From JAAYCI01 sp964370045 (lineage in GTDB: Bacteria > Bacillota > Clostridia > Oscillospirales > Ruminococcaceae): DNA of 64,000 nucleotides. Below are positions 8,424 to 17,149 of this stretch, in pieces. The notes beneath the pieces are model-generated. The model saw only the letters and a list, made by a program, of their open reading frames with translations, was not told the DNA's origin and did not search any database. The stretch's first letter is position 1. Each line of letters begins with the position of its first letter. The stretch spans positions 26,085-90,084 of the forward strand of contig CAYJGZ010000009.1 in NCBI GenBank assembly GCA_964370045.1, given 5' to 3'. Made by a program: the position numbers and the translations under genes.

Positions 8424-8978
8424 ATGAAAGTAGATACAAAGAAATTGGTGAGTACAGGTCTTTTAATTGCGCTGGGAATGGTATTGCCCAGCTTTTTCCA
8501 TATGTTTGGCGCAGGAACAGTAATGCTGCCTATGCACATTCCGGTGCTGATATGCGGCCTTGCGTGCGGTATGCCCTATGGGGCTGCGTGCGGTGTCATC
8601 CTGCCGCTGCTGTCCTCCGTGACAACGGGTATGCCCCCCATTTTCCCCACAGCCCCAGCAATGGCGTTTGAGCTATGTACTTACGGTCTGATATGCGGCC
8701 TTTTGTTCTACAAGGCTCGCATGAACATATATGTTTCGCTTCTTGGTGGTATGCTCGCAGGGCGTGTGGTTTCGGGCATTGCGAACGCTATACTTATGGG
8801 TGTTGCGGACAGGCCCTACGGCGTGGAGAGCTTTTTGATGGCGGCATTTGTGACGGGACTGCCCGGCATTATCATTCAGCTGGTGTTTGTGCCTGTGATT
8901 GTGCTACTGCTCATCAAGGCACGCATTGTGCAAGGCCCCGAAAAGAGAATACGCAGCGCAGCAAAAGCAAACGTGTAA
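8424..8978 (+). CDS. ECF transporter S component, substrate unknown
   Basis: This 184-residue, strongly hydrophobic protein has about six membrane helices. It shows the energy-coupling-factor S-component pattern: a short polar N-terminus, then LLIALGMVLPSFFHM, and a Gly/Pro-rich turn MPIxxxTA near residue 75. S components bind one vitamin or metal and rely on a shared EcfAA'T module, which is not in this window. The ATG at 8424 is preferred over a GTG four codons earlier because AGGGAG lies at a normal distance. Its position after lar would fit a nicotinate-type substrate, since LarB uses NaAD, but a terminator separates them and this is only a guess. Confidence 0.65.
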   Translation: MKVDTKKLVSTGLLIALGMVLPSFFHMFGAGTVMLPMHIPVLICGLACGMPYGAACGVILPLLSSVTTGMPPIFPTAPAMAFELCTYGLICGLLFYKARMNIYVSLLGGMLAGRVVSGIANAILMGVADRPYGVESFLMAAFVTGLPGIIIQLVFVPVIVLLLIKARIVQGPEKRIRSAAKANV

Positions 8979-9040
8979 AAGGCGAGGCGGGAGTGGACAC
9001 ATAGAGGTGATTTGGAATACGCTAAGTGATAGAAGAAGGC

Positions 9041-9079
9041 GCTATATCCTACCCCGCCGCAGGCGGGGTAGGATATAGC
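9041..9079. repeat. perfect 18-bp hairpin with GCA loop
   Basis: GCTATATCCTACCCCGCC (9041-9058) and its exact complement (9062-9079) flank a 3-nt loop. Looser complementary arms around 9013-9030 and 9090-9105 extend the structure. It lies between the S-component and methyltransferase genes; AAAAAAC follows, so it may end transcription rightward. Confidence 0.7.
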
Positions 9080-9125
9080 AAAAAACTAAATCACTGCGTT
9101 TATCCACACCCGGGAAGGGTAAATT

Positions 9126-9719
9126 ATGCAGCATGAAATGACGGAAATGCGTGAGTTTTTTGACAAGCTTGCGCCTGAATGGGACGAGATGGCGCAGGAT
9201 GCAAGCGCTCAGATAAGCACAATTTTAGGTATGTTTTGCTTTGCACAGGATGCGAAAGTGCTGGATGTTGCGTGCGGCACGGGGGTGATGTTTCCCCATT
9301 TGCTTGCGCAAAACCCAAGCGAGATAAACGCCATAGACCTATCGCCCGAAATGGTACAGCGTGCACGTAAAAAGTGCGATGATGCACGAGTAAGCGTGCA
9401 GGAAGCGGACTTTTTCGAGTATGAGGGCGAGGGGTACGACATCATAGTGGTGTACAATGCCTACCCGCACTTTTTGGACAAGTCTCGCTTTGCAAAAAAA
9501 GCGGCGGAGCTACTGAAAAAAGGCGGCCGACTGCTCATCGCACACAGCGACAGCAGAGCGGTGGTAAACGGCAGGCACAGCGGCGGAGAGGTGGAGGACG
9601 TCTCGGACGGGCTTTTCACCTGCGCACAGGAGGCACAGCGCCTCGGGGATGCCTTTACGTATGACATAATGGTGGACACACAGCGTATGTATGTTCTTTC
9701 GGGGGTCCTTTTAGGGTAG
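9126..9719 (+). CDS. class I SAM-dependent methyltransferase
   Basis: This 197-residue protein has a Rossmann methyltransferase fold. Motif I is VLDVACGTGVMFPHL (residues ~41-55), motif II is INAIDLSPEMV, and the motif IV/post-I region is YDIIVVYNAYPHF followed by LLKKGGRLLIAHS. These bind S-adenosylmethionine; the acceptor is unknown. It is close in size to the UbiE/Methyltransf_11 type that is often near corrinoid or metal-cofactor genes. The ATG at 9126 has GAAGGG just upstream. It stands alone between two hairpin regions. Confidence 0.75.
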   Translation: MQHEMTEMREFFDKLAPEWDEMAQDASAQISTILGMFCFAQDAKVLDVACGTGVMFPHLLAQNPSEINAIDLSPEMVQRARKKCDDARVSVQEADFFEYEGEGYDIIVVYNAYPHFLDKSRFAKKAAELLKKGGRLLIAHSDSRAVVNGRHSGGEVEDVSDGLFTCAQEAQRLGDAFTYDIMVDTQRMYVLSGVLLG

Positions 9720-9780
9720 ATAGCGCTTGTGTGGGCACAATCTTGAAGTTCACTCGCCAAATATTTGGCATACCTTACCG

Positions 9781-9855
9781 ATTATACCACGGTTTATGTG
9801 CATTGGGCATAAACCGTGGTATAATTCAATTAAGGGGTTGCCCTTTAGTTGAATT
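9781..9855. repeat. two consecutive hairpins upstream of the GNAT gene
   Basis: A perfect 18-bp stem (9781-9798 with 9808-9825, 9-nt loop) is followed by, and shares bases with, a second stem (9823-9837 with 9841-9855). The first is probably the terminator of the preceding methyltransferase; the overlap may be structural coincidence. Confidence 0.6.
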
Positions 9856-9878
9856 GTGCTTATAACGGAGGGGAGTAT

Positions 9879-10381
9879 ATGGAGTGCGTTATTCGTAAAT
9901 GGAAGATAGAGGATGCGGCGGAGCTTGCAGTGGCACTTAACAATAAAAAATCCATGACAACGTAAGGGATGGGCTACCCTATCCTTGCACAGAAAAGGAT
10001 GCACAGGAATTTATCAAGGCAACGCTCAGCGCAGATGAAAGCATAACCTATTCCTTTGCGATTGTTGTGAACGGTAAAGTTCTCGGGAGTGTTGGCGCAC
10101 ACCGAAAGGATAATATTCACCGCAAAACTGCTGAGATGGGCTACTATGTTTCGGAAGAATATTGGGGCAAGGGGATAGCTACAAGTGCGGTAAAGCAGGC
10201 TTGCCAATATGTGTTTGAGAATACGGATATTGTGAGAATTTTTGCAGAGCCTTTCGCCTCCAACATCGCTTCGTGCCGTATTCTTGAAAAAAATGGATTT
10301 ACGTGTGAAGGGATTTTGAAAAGTAACGCAATAAAAAACAATAAGATTATGGACATGAAAATGTACTCATTGGTAAAGTAA
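9879..10381 (+). pseudogene. GNAT N-acetyltransferase, broken by a frameshift
   Basis: The start MECVIRKWKIEDAAELAVALNN has a good site (GGAGGGGAG), but the frame stops at 9963 after a run of six A's near 9945. Reading on in the next frame gives the rest of a RimJ/RimL-type acetyltransferase: YSFAIVVNGKVLGSVG, EMGYYVSEEYWGKGIATSAV (acetyl-CoA site), and FASNIASCRILEKNGF. One extra A in the run would restore a ~167-residue protein. It may be a real mutation, a sequencing error in the homopolymer, or a slippage-prone gene. The downstream two-thirds is uninterrupted, which argues for recent damage. Confidence 0.75.
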
Positions 10382-10410
10382 TTAGCACCTTCAAACTGCC
10401 GCATACAAAA

Positions 10411-10441
10411 ACAGAGATGTGAAAAATTCACATCTCTGTTT
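10411..10441. terminator. bidirectional terminator between convergent genes
   Basis: ACAGAGATGTGAA and its exact complement (13 bp) flank a 3-nt loop, with A and T tracts outside. It serves the rightward GNAT gene and the leftward carbonic anhydrase gene. Confidence 0.85.
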
Positions 10442-10495
10442 TCTCGTGTAAGCTCACCTGCAAAATTAGCACCCAAACCGGGTGTGGGCATTACG

Positions 10496-11092
10496 CTACA
10501 AAAACTCTACCTTGCCACTGCATATGTCGTAGATGCCGCCGATGACAGACAGCTTGCCCTCGCTCACAAGCTTTGCGACAACTTCGCTCTTGAGCGACTT
10601 TGCGATGCCGTGCTTCACGTTGAGCATCTCCGCTTTTGCAGGGTCGCTCTCGCCGCCGATAGCACCCGCTATCTCCTCGGTGATGCGTGCAATGTGGTCG
10701 TGGCCGCCGCCGCTTATGGTGGCGTTTACCGCCCCACAGCCTGTGTGACCCAGTATTAGTATGGTGTCCACATGCAGGTGTGCGGCACCGTACTCAATGC
10801 TGCCAAGCTCGAAATTACCTATTACATTGCCTGCGGTGCGAATGACAAACACATCGCCGATGCCTGCGTTAAATATGTGCTCCACCGGCACACGGGAGTC
10901 GGAGCAGCTTACCACAACCACATACGGGTTTTGTCCGTTGACAGAGGTGTTTCGCCGTGCCTCATCGCCGATGTTGCTTGCGGATGAACTCCCTGCAACA
11001 TACTTGGCGTTTCCCTCTTTTAGGCGTTCAATAGTACTTTTTGTGCAGCAGCATCCCCCTGCATCTGCGGACATGTGACGATACTTTTTCAT
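10496..11092 (-). CDS. beta-carbonic anhydrase
   Basis: This 198-residue zinc enzyme interconverts CO2 and bicarbonate. C63 with D65 and R67 (CSDSR), then H116 and C119 (HTGCG), are the zinc ligands and catalytic dyad of the beta class. In a CO2-fixing anaerobe it can supply CO2/bicarbonate to the carbonyl branch encoded nearby. The ATG at 11092 is preferred for GGAG at proper spacing; the longer upstream frame is unlikely. Three consecutive cysteines (residues 14-16) in the N-terminal tail are unusual and may bind metal or be incidental. Confidence 0.9.
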   Translation of the reverse strand: MKKYRHMSADAGGCCCTKSTIERLKEGNAKYVAGSSSASNIGDEARRNTSVNGQNPYVVVVSCSDSRVPVEHIFNAGIGDVFVIRTAGNVIGNFELGSIEYGAAHLHVDTILILGHTGCGAVNATISGGGHDHIARITEEIAGAIGGESDPAKAEMLNVKHGIAKSLKSEVVAKLVSEGKLSVIGGIYDICSGKVEFL

Positions 11093-11170
11093 AAAAGCTA
11101 CTCCGCTTGCATAAGTATATTTTGGAAAGTTAAACACGAAAAACAAACTAAAGTGCCTGCTGTGCGCACA

Positions 11171-11755
11171 TTAAGGCTTTGGGGCAAACTTCATCTTCAG
11201 CATACGGTAAACAGGAAGGCTGGCAACTACAACAAGGTCCTCTGCACACATCCACTCTATGGCGCTCTCGTCAAACAGGATGTTGCCGTTTGAGGGCATT
11301 TCGTCGTCGCCCTGCCACAAAACGTATGTGAGGGGCACGTGGGGTAGTACATTCAGCGTGAAAGAGGCGTGGCCGAGGCTGTCTTTTTTGCCGCCCATCT
11401 CAAGCCCTAACTTTACAAAAAGCTCAAGGTCATCACTGAAAGTTTTCACCATCGGGTCTATTGCACGCTTTATAAAATTATCGTTGTAAATGGCGGCGCC
11501 CGGAACCTGCTTGTAGTTTATATGACGCTCACGCAGTTTTTTAGGTCCATCCCCAAGCAGATAGTGATACCAAATCACTCGCTCGTCCTCGGTGCCCTCG
11601 TTCAGCGGAATGTTTTCACCCAGCCAAGGAATTATGAAGGTGTTGCCGTCGTGCGTAACGCCTGTGTTGGCCACCACCTGCTCGGGGCTTAAAAGTACAA
11701 GCCGTTCTTCCGCCATGCGCAGTGCATTTTGGTATCCAATGTGTTTTTTTGCCAT
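11171..11755 (-). CDS. DUF3786-like protein
   Basis: This 194-residue soluble protein starts MAKKHIGYQNALRMAEERL, continues with GNTFIIPWLGENI and HYLLGDG, and ends LPVYRMLKMKF. I read it as a DUF3786 family member, a family of unknown role often found with corrinoid or CODH genes in anaerobes. The start at 11755 is supported by AGAGGTGA upstream. A longer open frame that extends to 12418 is discarded because it runs antisense through the methyltransferase gene. The gene lies between the methyltransferase-like gene and carbonic anhydrase on the same strand, but a terminator precedes it. Confidence 0.65.
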   Translation of the reverse strand: MAKKHIGYQNALRMAEERLVLLSPEQVVANTGVTHDGNTFIIPWLGENIPLNEGTEDERVIWYHYLLGDGPKKLRERHINYKQVPGAAIYNDNFIKRAIDPMVKTFSDDLELFVKLGLEMGGKKDSLGHASFTLNVLPHVPLTYVLWQGDDEMPSNGNILFDESAIEWMCAEDLVVVASLPVYRMLKMKFAPKP

Positions 11756-11925
11756 CGGTACATCACCTCTTTTATAAAAGTTATATATGTATGTGCAAAT
11801 TTGAAAAAAGATATAATACAAGTATACACGCTTATATGATGAAAATGCAACAAACACGAGATTGGAAATGGCAGAAAAATAAAAAAAACGCAAAACGGTG
11901 AAGAATAGTTCCTGAAAATAAAAAA

Positions 11926-11954
11926 GTCGCACACGCTGTGATAGCATGTGCGAC
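11926..11954 (-). terminator. terminator after the methyl-THF methyltransferase-like gene
   Basis: GTCGCACA at 11926-11933 pairs with TGTGCGAC at 11947-11954, with A/T tracts on both sides. It lies 12 nt past the stop codon of the gene ending at 11967. Confidence 0.8.
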
Positions 11955-11966
11955 AAAAAAAGTAAC

Positions 11967-12776
11967 TTATGCTTTCTTGGGAGGTCCGATAATTCCCTTG
12001 CGGAATGCAGCGAGGAACTTGCGGCAGTTTTTGTCCTTGCCCAGCAGTGCGGCGGTGGCGAACATGGTTGCGCGCATGTCTGCGGAGGTGGGGTCCATGA
12101 TGGCGCTGTCCATGCCTGCTGCCATTGCCAGCGTAAGGAACTGCTGGTTGATGGACTTGCGGAAGGGCATACCGAAAGAGATGTTGGAAAGACCGGAGGT
12201 GATGTGGCACTCGGGATACTTTTCCTTGATGAGCTTGAGTGCGACGTTAAAGCTGGGAAGAGCCTCGCCTGTGGTGGCAAGGGTGGTAACGAGGGGGTCG
12301 AAGTAGATGCGGTCTTCCGCAATGCCCAGCTTCTTTGCCTTTTCCATGATGCTAACGGCGATGTCGAACTTAACTTGGGGGTCGTTGGAGATGCCGTTGT
12401 TGTCGCAGGTAAGCGCAACGATATTCCACTCGGTGTCTGCCATAAGGGGAAGCAGCTTGTCCGCCTTGCCGTGCTCCTCCGAGATGGAGTTAATCATGCC
12501 GGGGCGCTTTGCAAGCGGAATCATCTCAAGGATGAGGTCGACATTGTTGGAGTCGATGCACAGGGGTGTGTCCACAGTGTCCTGCACAAGGTCGATAAGC
12601 CACTTCAGCACCTCACGCTCCTCGGAGGGGGCAACACCGGCGGCAACGTCGATGTAATCTGCGCCGAACTCTGTTTGACGCTTTGCAAGGTCACGGATAA
12701 ATGCCTCATCACGTGCCGCAATAGCCTTAGCGGTGGAGGGGATAGAGCCGTTGATTTTTTCGCCGATAATAATCAT
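11967..12776 (-). CDS. methyltetrahydrofolate:corrinoid methyltransferase-like (AcsE/MtgA family)
   Basis: This 269-residue pterin-binding TIM barrel starts MIIIGEKINGSIPST, continues with DYIDVAAGVAPSEE and TPLCIDSNNVD, and has TSGLSNISFGMP near the C-terminus, the hallmark of methyl-THF methyltransferases. It is a divergent paralogue of AcsE at 20813. Such enzymes move methyl groups between tetrahydrofolate and a corrinoid protein, for example in glycine-betaine or O-demethylation pathways. No dedicated corrinoid protein is adjacent, so it may use the CFeSP made by the neighbouring operon or a partner elsewhere. The ATG at 12776 follows AAGGCAGG. It may be cotranscribed with marR upstream (147-nt gap). 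Confidence 0.8.
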   Translation of the reverse strand: MIIIGEKINGSIPSTAKAIAARDEAFIRDLAKRQTEFGADYIDVAAGVAPSEEREVLKWLIDLVQDTVDTPLCIDSNNVDLILEMIPLAKRPGMINSISEEHGKADKLLPLMADTEWNIVALTCDNNGISNDPQVKFDIAVSIMEKAKKLGIAEDRIYFDPLVTTLATTGEALPSFNVALKLIKEKYPECHITSGLSNISFGMPFRKSINQQFLTLAMAAGMDSAIMDPTSADMRATMFATAALLGKDKNCRKFLAAFRKGIIGPPKKA

Positions 12777-12923
12777 TGTAAAACCTGCCTTTCAAAATGT
12801 GGTTGAGAGACATCCGCACAGCTCATAAACGCACAATGGCACACCACACACCCGTATGCCTCATCGCATATCTATGGTGTGACGGTGCTGCTCATGTGTG
12901 AAAAATGAAACGAGGCGATGCTC

Positions 12924-13541
12924 TCAATCGCTTCCTCTTTTTATACGTAACGCATCATCCTTGATGGTTAGCAGCTCATAATGTTGCTTTTGCATGTTCA
13001 GCGCCATCTGGTCCAAAAGGCGCAGTATCAGCAGTTTTTCCTCGCCTCGAAAGCCTGCGAGGTTTCGCTCGTTTATAAAGCGTATGACAGCCTGTGTTTT
13101 TTTGCTTATGCGGCGGCCGCGCTCGGTGAGGTACACCCTACAGGTGCGATGGTCGCTCTCGCTACGCTCACGACGTAAGAGCTGAGCACGCTCAAGTCGG
13201 TCCACCATGGTGGTGAGCGAGGAGGCTCGCACGCCAAGCTTTTGGGCGAGGTCTTTTTGAAACTGGCCGTCCTGCTTTAGCAAAAGCCCCAAAAGCGGTG
13301 CTTGGCCTGCGGATATGCCAAAGGGATGCAGCATAATATCAATGTTTTGGCGATACAAGTTGAGCAGGGGAGCAAGACGGTTTGTTACAGCGGTGGCCAA
13401 AGATTCTTCCGAGGAGTCGGCTGTGTCGTGCGTGTTTTCTGCCTGCATCTTGTAAAGGTTGCGCATAGGTGTGTGCAACGGTACCGCAGGCGGGCTCTGG
13501 GCATCAAAGTCGCCCAAGGGGATTATTTTTGACTTTTCCAT
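12924..13541 (-). CDS. MarR-family regulator, probable controller of the acs operon
   Basis: This 205-residue protein has a ~45-residue polar N-terminal extension and then a winged-helix MarR core: PLLGLLLKQDGQFQKDLAQKLGVRASSLTTMVDRLERAQLLRRE, shown here only to identify the core by its ends. The wing SESDHRTCRVYLTERGRR is intact. It is transcribed away from the carbonyl-branch operon across a 376-bp gap. That gap holds two copies of a palindrome (TTAG-4-CTAA) suited to a MarR dimer. Control of acs genes, and autoregulation, are inferred from this layout. The ligand is unknown. Confidence 0.8.
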   Translation of the reverse strand: MEKSKIIPLGDFDAQSPPAVPLHTPMRNLYKMQAENTHDTADSSEESLATAVTNRLAPLLNLYRQNIDIMLHPFGISAGQAPLLGLLLKQDGQFQKDLAQKLGVRASSLTTMVDRLERAQLLRRERSESDHRTCRVYLTERGRRISKKTQAVIRFINERNLAGFRGEEKLLILRLLDQMALNMQKQHYELLTIKDDALRIKRGSD

Positions 13542-13660
13542 ATTTGAAATCCCTCACCTATAATACACATATTTAAGGTAACATTCAACCTGTGCAGAAT
13601 ATTTTTTTGCATAAACAGATGAAAAAGGGTAAAGTGTGCATTTGGCAGCACAAAACTTAA

Positions 13661-13673
13661 TTAGCACACTAAC
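13661..13673. promoter_or_regulatory. candidate MarR operator 1
   Basis: TTAGCACACTAAC: inverted TTAG/CTAA half-sites with a 4-bp spacer, about 120 bp upstream of the marR start. Confidence 0.5.
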
Positions 13674-13881
13674 TTTTATATATTTTATAGCAGGCACACG
13701 CTAATTTCAAGAAATTTGTTATAAAAATATCAAATTATACTTTTTTTACAATTTTGAGACCCTGTTTTATGGCAACATTACCAGTGGTAATCTGTGAAAT
13801 TGTGTGTTAATATTAGTTATATAGAGAATATGAGGCGTAGTGCGATGTTGTTTGTGCGCCGTGATGAGTGAAATAAACAAA

Positions 13882-13894
13882 TTAGCATACTAAC
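13882..13894. promoter_or_regulatory. candidate MarR operator 2
   Basis: TTAGCATACTAAC, identical to operator 1 except for one base, ends 24 nt before the GTG start of the first acs-operon gene. There it could block transcription. Confidence 0.5.
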
Positions 13895-13917
13895 GATTTT
13901 GATGGAAGGAGCCGGCA

Positions 13918-15660
13918 GTGCCCAAAATTTGTGTAACGGCAAATGTGGCGGATAAAAGCCATAAGATAGAAATAGAACAAGGCGAGGATATTTTACAGGC
14001 GCTTCGCTCTGCGGGTATTTACGTGGCGGCGGTATGCGGCGGCAAGGGCGTTTGCGGCAAATGTAAGGTGCGCCTTGTGTCGGGCGCACTTGAGGTGACA
14101 CCCTCGGATGAGGCGGCGCTATCTAAAGATGAAATTGCGCAGGGGTGGCGCTTGGCATGTAAGGCATGTCCTACACAGGACGTGGAAATTCAAGTTCAAA
14201 ACAAGGACGATGGCTTTGAGGCTGTCACCGCCACAGGACAGGCACAGAATGTGGTGAGCGGACTGCGTGTGGAAAAGATGGTGCTGGACAAGCAGCGTGC
14301 GAGTGTTACCTCTCGCATTGCAAAGCATGTTCAAGGCGCCAGCTTTTGTGCGTCTGCGCTTGGGCAAATATCCGACATCCTAAAGCAGGGTGCGGACATG
14401 GGCGAGGTGTTTGTGGCGGTTGATGCAAGCCGTGTTGCGCACGTGTCCAAAACACGAGGCAGCTACTATGGTGTTGCGATAGATATTGGAACAACGACGC
14501 TCGGCTTTGCGCTGGTGGACCTTGAGAGCGGAAAGACGGTGGAGAACCTTTCCGCCGTGAACAAGCAAAGGGAGTACGGTGCGGACGTTATAAGCCGTAT
14601 TGTCAGCGCAGGCGAGGGTGCACAGCAAAAGCTTACCGAGAGTATTCGCACACAAATTTCCGAAAACGTGGCGGCGCTTTGTGCGAAAATCAGCCTGCCT
14701 GCGGACCGTCTTATAAAAGTAGCTATTGCGGGCAACACGACAATGCTACACTTTTTGCTTGGCTTTGATGTACAGAGCCTTGGGTTGTCTCCCTTCACTC
14801 CGGTGAGCCTTGAGGCTATGAGCTTTGGCTGGGGGGAGCTGTTTTCGGGGGAGTATACATGCCCTGTGGACATACTTGCGGGCTTTTCCACCTATGTGGG
14901 TGCGGACATAACGGCAGGCATTTTGTTTGCGGACCTGCACAAGGACCAAAAGCCGGCGTTTCTTTTGGATATAGGCACAAACGGAGAGATGGCCGTGTGT
15001 CGAGATGGGAAAATACTGTGCACCTCCACTGCGGCAGGCCCTGCGCTTGAGGGTGGCAAAATTCAGTGGGGAATAGGCAGTGTGCCGGGTGCAATATCAG
15101 GTATTATGTGGAACGGCAGTGGCTTTGACATAACCACCATAGGTGATGCACCGCCGGCAGGCATATGCGGCAGTGGTGTTATAGACGGCGTGCATCAAAT
15201 TTTGCTTGCGCAGATGATGAACAAAACCGGCCGTATAGCACCACAATATAAAGAAGAGGGCGGCGTGCCGCTGGCAAGCACCACCGATGGCCAGACAATA
15301 CGCTTTACTCAAAAGGACATTCGGGAGGTGCAGCTGGGCAAGAGCGCCATTCGCAGCGGCATCGACATACTTATAAAGAGAGCGGGCCTTAGCTACGACG
15401 ACATAGAGGTGCTTTACCTCGCAGGTGGCTTTGGCTATCACCTAAGGGTGGAGAGTTGTGTGGGCATAGGGCTTATTCCCGCAGAGCTTGCACCCAAGAT
15501 AAAGACGGTGGGCAACAGCTCTCTGGGTGGTGCGGTGCGCTGGCTGGTGGATGGAAACGCACAGGCACATTTGAGCGAAATTTTGGACAAGAGCGAGGAG
15601 TTCAGCCTTTCGGAGGATAAGACGTTCAACGATATGTTTATCGAAAACATGGCATTTTGA
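13918..15660 (+). CDS. RACo-type corrinoid reductive activator, first paralogue
   Basis: This 580-residue protein has an N-terminal 2Fe-2S ferredoxin domain (C40, C46 and C49 in CGGKGVCGKC, fourth Cys near residue 80) and a linker. A C-terminal ASKHA ATPase domain follows, with YGVAIDIGTTTLGFA, GNTTMLHFLLG, FLLDIGTNGEMAV and YLAGGFG. RACo-type proteins use ATP to drive a single electron into inactive cob(II)alamin of corrinoid proteins. The GTG at 13918 follows GGAAGGAG. It is 98 nt upstream of acsC. A second, clearly diverged activator follows acsC, so this operon has two; which one serves CFeSP is not decidable by sequence alone. Confidence 0.85.
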   Translation: MPKICVTANVADKSHKIEIEQGEDILQALRSAGIYVAAVCGGKGVCGKCKVRLVSGALEVTPSDEAALSKDEIAQGWRLACKACPTQDVEIQVQNKDDGFEAVTATGQAQNVVSGLRVEKMVLDKQRASVTSRIAKHVQGASFCASALGQISDILKQGADMGEVFVAVDASRVAHVSKTRGSYYGVAIDIGTTTLGFALVDLESGKTVENLSAVNKQREYGADVISRIVSAGEGAQQKLTESIRTQISENVAALCAKISLPADRLIKVAIAGNTTMLHFLLGFDVQSLGLSPFTPVSLEAMSFGWGELFSGEYTCPVDILAGFSTYVGADITAGILFADLHKDQKPAFLLDIGTNGEMAVCRDGKILCTSTAAGPALEGGKIQWGIGSVPGAISGIMWNGSGFDITTIGDAPPAGICGSGVIDGVHQILLAQMMNKTGRIAPQYKEEGGVPLASTTDGQTIRFTQKDIREVQLGKSAIRSGIDILIKRAGLSYDDIEVLYLAGGFGYHLRVESCVGIGLIPAELAPKIKTVGNSSLGGAVRWLVDGNAQAHLSEILDKSEEFSLSEDKTFNDMFIENMAF

Positions 15661-15758
15661 AAGAGCTTTAATAAAGGGCATCTCTAAAGATGGTTTTTAG
15701 GGGCAACCCGTGGATTAAAGGTTTTTGAAAAATAAATTTAATTTGGGAAGTGATGAAA

Positions 15759-17093
15759 ATGGCTTTGACCGGTCTGCAAATTTTCAAGCAGATGCCCAAG
15801 ACAAACTGTAAGGAATGTGGGCATCCCACCTGCCTTGCGTTTTCTATGGCGCTTGCTGCAAGCAAAATCACACTGGATGCCTGCCCTCACGTGAGTGCAG
15901 AGGCAAAGGAGGCACTGGGTGCGGCGAGTGCGCCCCCCGTTGCAAAAGTTACCATGGGTGTGGGCGATAAAGCACGCAGCATGGGTGATGAAGTGGTGCT
16001 TTTCCGTCACGACAAGACTTTTTACAGCCCCACCTGCATGGCCATCAGCATTGAGGACTCGATGGATGATGCCGCTTTTGATAAAAAGCTGGAAGAAATC
16101 AATGACCTTGTGTTCGAGCGTGTGGGTAACGTAGTATCCATCGACGGCATTGCGCTGGTAAATAAAAGTGACAATGCGGACACATTCGCCGCAAAGGCTA
16201 AGATTGTGGCCGAAAAGGGCAAGTTTGCTCCCATTTTGGTGAGCGAAAACGCAGATGCGCTGGCAAAGGCCGCCGCTGAAATTGCGGACCAAAAGCCGCT
16301 TTTGTACGGCGCAAACGAGAGCAACTGGGAGGCTGTTGCCGCCATTGCCAAGGAAAAGGACTGCCCCTTGGTAGTGAGCGCGGGCACGCTGGATGCTATC
16401 GCCGCACTGAGCGAAAAAGTTGGAGCTGTTACAAAGAATATTGTGCTTGGCATAAGCTCCGAAGAGCCTGTGCAAAAGCTGGCAGAGCTTACACAGATTC
16501 GTCGCCAGGCTATTCGCAAGAAGGTACGTCCCTTGGGCTATCCCTCCGCAGTGTGCGTGTGCGGCCAGCCTGCTGCGGAGCAGGTGGCGGAAGCGTCCAT
16601 GTACATTTCAAAGTATGGCAGCCTTGTGATAATGGACACCACCGACAAGGCGGCAATTCTGCCGCTGTGCGCGCTGATTCAAAACCTATTCAGCGACCCA
16701 CAGAAGCCTGCACAGACAGAGCCCGGTATGCATCCCATCGGTGAGGCTACCGCAGACTCTCCCGTATACATCACCACAAACTTCTCGCTTACGTTCTACA
16801 CTGTTGAGGGCGAGCTTTCCAGCGCTAAAATCCCAAGCTGGCTGATAGCTGTTCCCACAGACGGCACCAGCGTTCTGACAGCATGGGCGGCGGGCAAGTT
16901 CACCGGCGATAAGATTGCGGAGTTCCTTGAGGAGATAGACCTCGCAAGCAAAATCAACCACAAGAATGTCGTTATCCCCGGCTACGTGGCTGTGCTAAAA
17001 GCCCCTGTTGAGGAAAAGAGCGGCTTCAAGGTGATGATTGCGCCTAACGAGGCAAGCGGCTTGCCCGCATTTGCAAAGGAAAACTTTGCGTAA
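15759..17093 (+). CDS. acsC: corrinoid iron-sulfur protein large subunit
   Basis: This 444-residue gamma subunit of CFeSP carries the methyl group from methyl-THF to acetyl-CoA synthase on cobalt. The N-terminal 4Fe-4S motif is complete: C17, C20, C25 and C42, beginning MALTGLQIFKQMPKTNCKEC. A TIM barrel and the C-terminal corrinoid-binding domain follow (TTNFSLTFYTVEGEL, then NKNVVIPGYVA-like NHKNVVIPGYVA). The ATG at 15759 gives the conserved MALTG start with GGGAAG 8 nt upstream; two start codons slightly upstream are less well placed. It pairs with AcsD, encoded four genes on. Confidence 0.95.
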   Translation: MALTGLQIFKQMPKTNCKECGHPTCLAFSMALAASKITLDACPHVSAEAKEALGAASAPPVAKVTMGVGDKARSMGDEVVLFRHDKTFYSPTCMAISIEDSMDDAAFDKKLEEINDLVFERVGNVVSIDGIALVNKSDNADTFAAKAKIVAEKGKFAPILVSENADALAKAAAEIADQKPLLYGANESNWEAVAAIAKEKDCPLVVSAGTLDAIAALSEKVGAVTKNIVLGISSEEPVQKLAELTQIRRQAIRKKVRPLGYPSAVCVCGQPAAEQVAEASMYISKYGSLVIMDTTDKAAILPLCALIQNLFSDPQKPAQTEPGMHPIGEATADSPVYITTNFSLTFYTVEGELSSAKIPSWLIAVPTDGTSVLTAWAAGKFTGDKIAEFLEEIDLASKINHKNVVIPGYVAVLKAPVEEKSGFKVMIAPNEASGLPAFAKENFA

Positions 17094-17149
17094 GCACATG
17101 AACTTTACTGTGCAAAGCAATCAAATTTCAGTAAAGGCGAAATGATGAA

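Larger units (their letters stand above)
13542..13917. promoter_or_regulatory. divergent control region between marR and the acs operon
   Basis: This 376-bp AT-rich gap holds two TTAGCAYACTAAC copies and a further 6-bp-arm palindrome ATTACC-AGT-GGTAAT at 13777-13791. No open frame with a ribosome site is seen. It must contain the promoters of both transcripts. Confidence 0.6.

Noticed and set aside
11171..12418. 415-codon leftward frame joining the DUF3786 gene with DNA under the methyltransferase gene
   Set aside because: The upstream 221 codons are out of frame with the real methyltransferase gene and low in complexity. AGAGGTGA before 11755 marks the true start.
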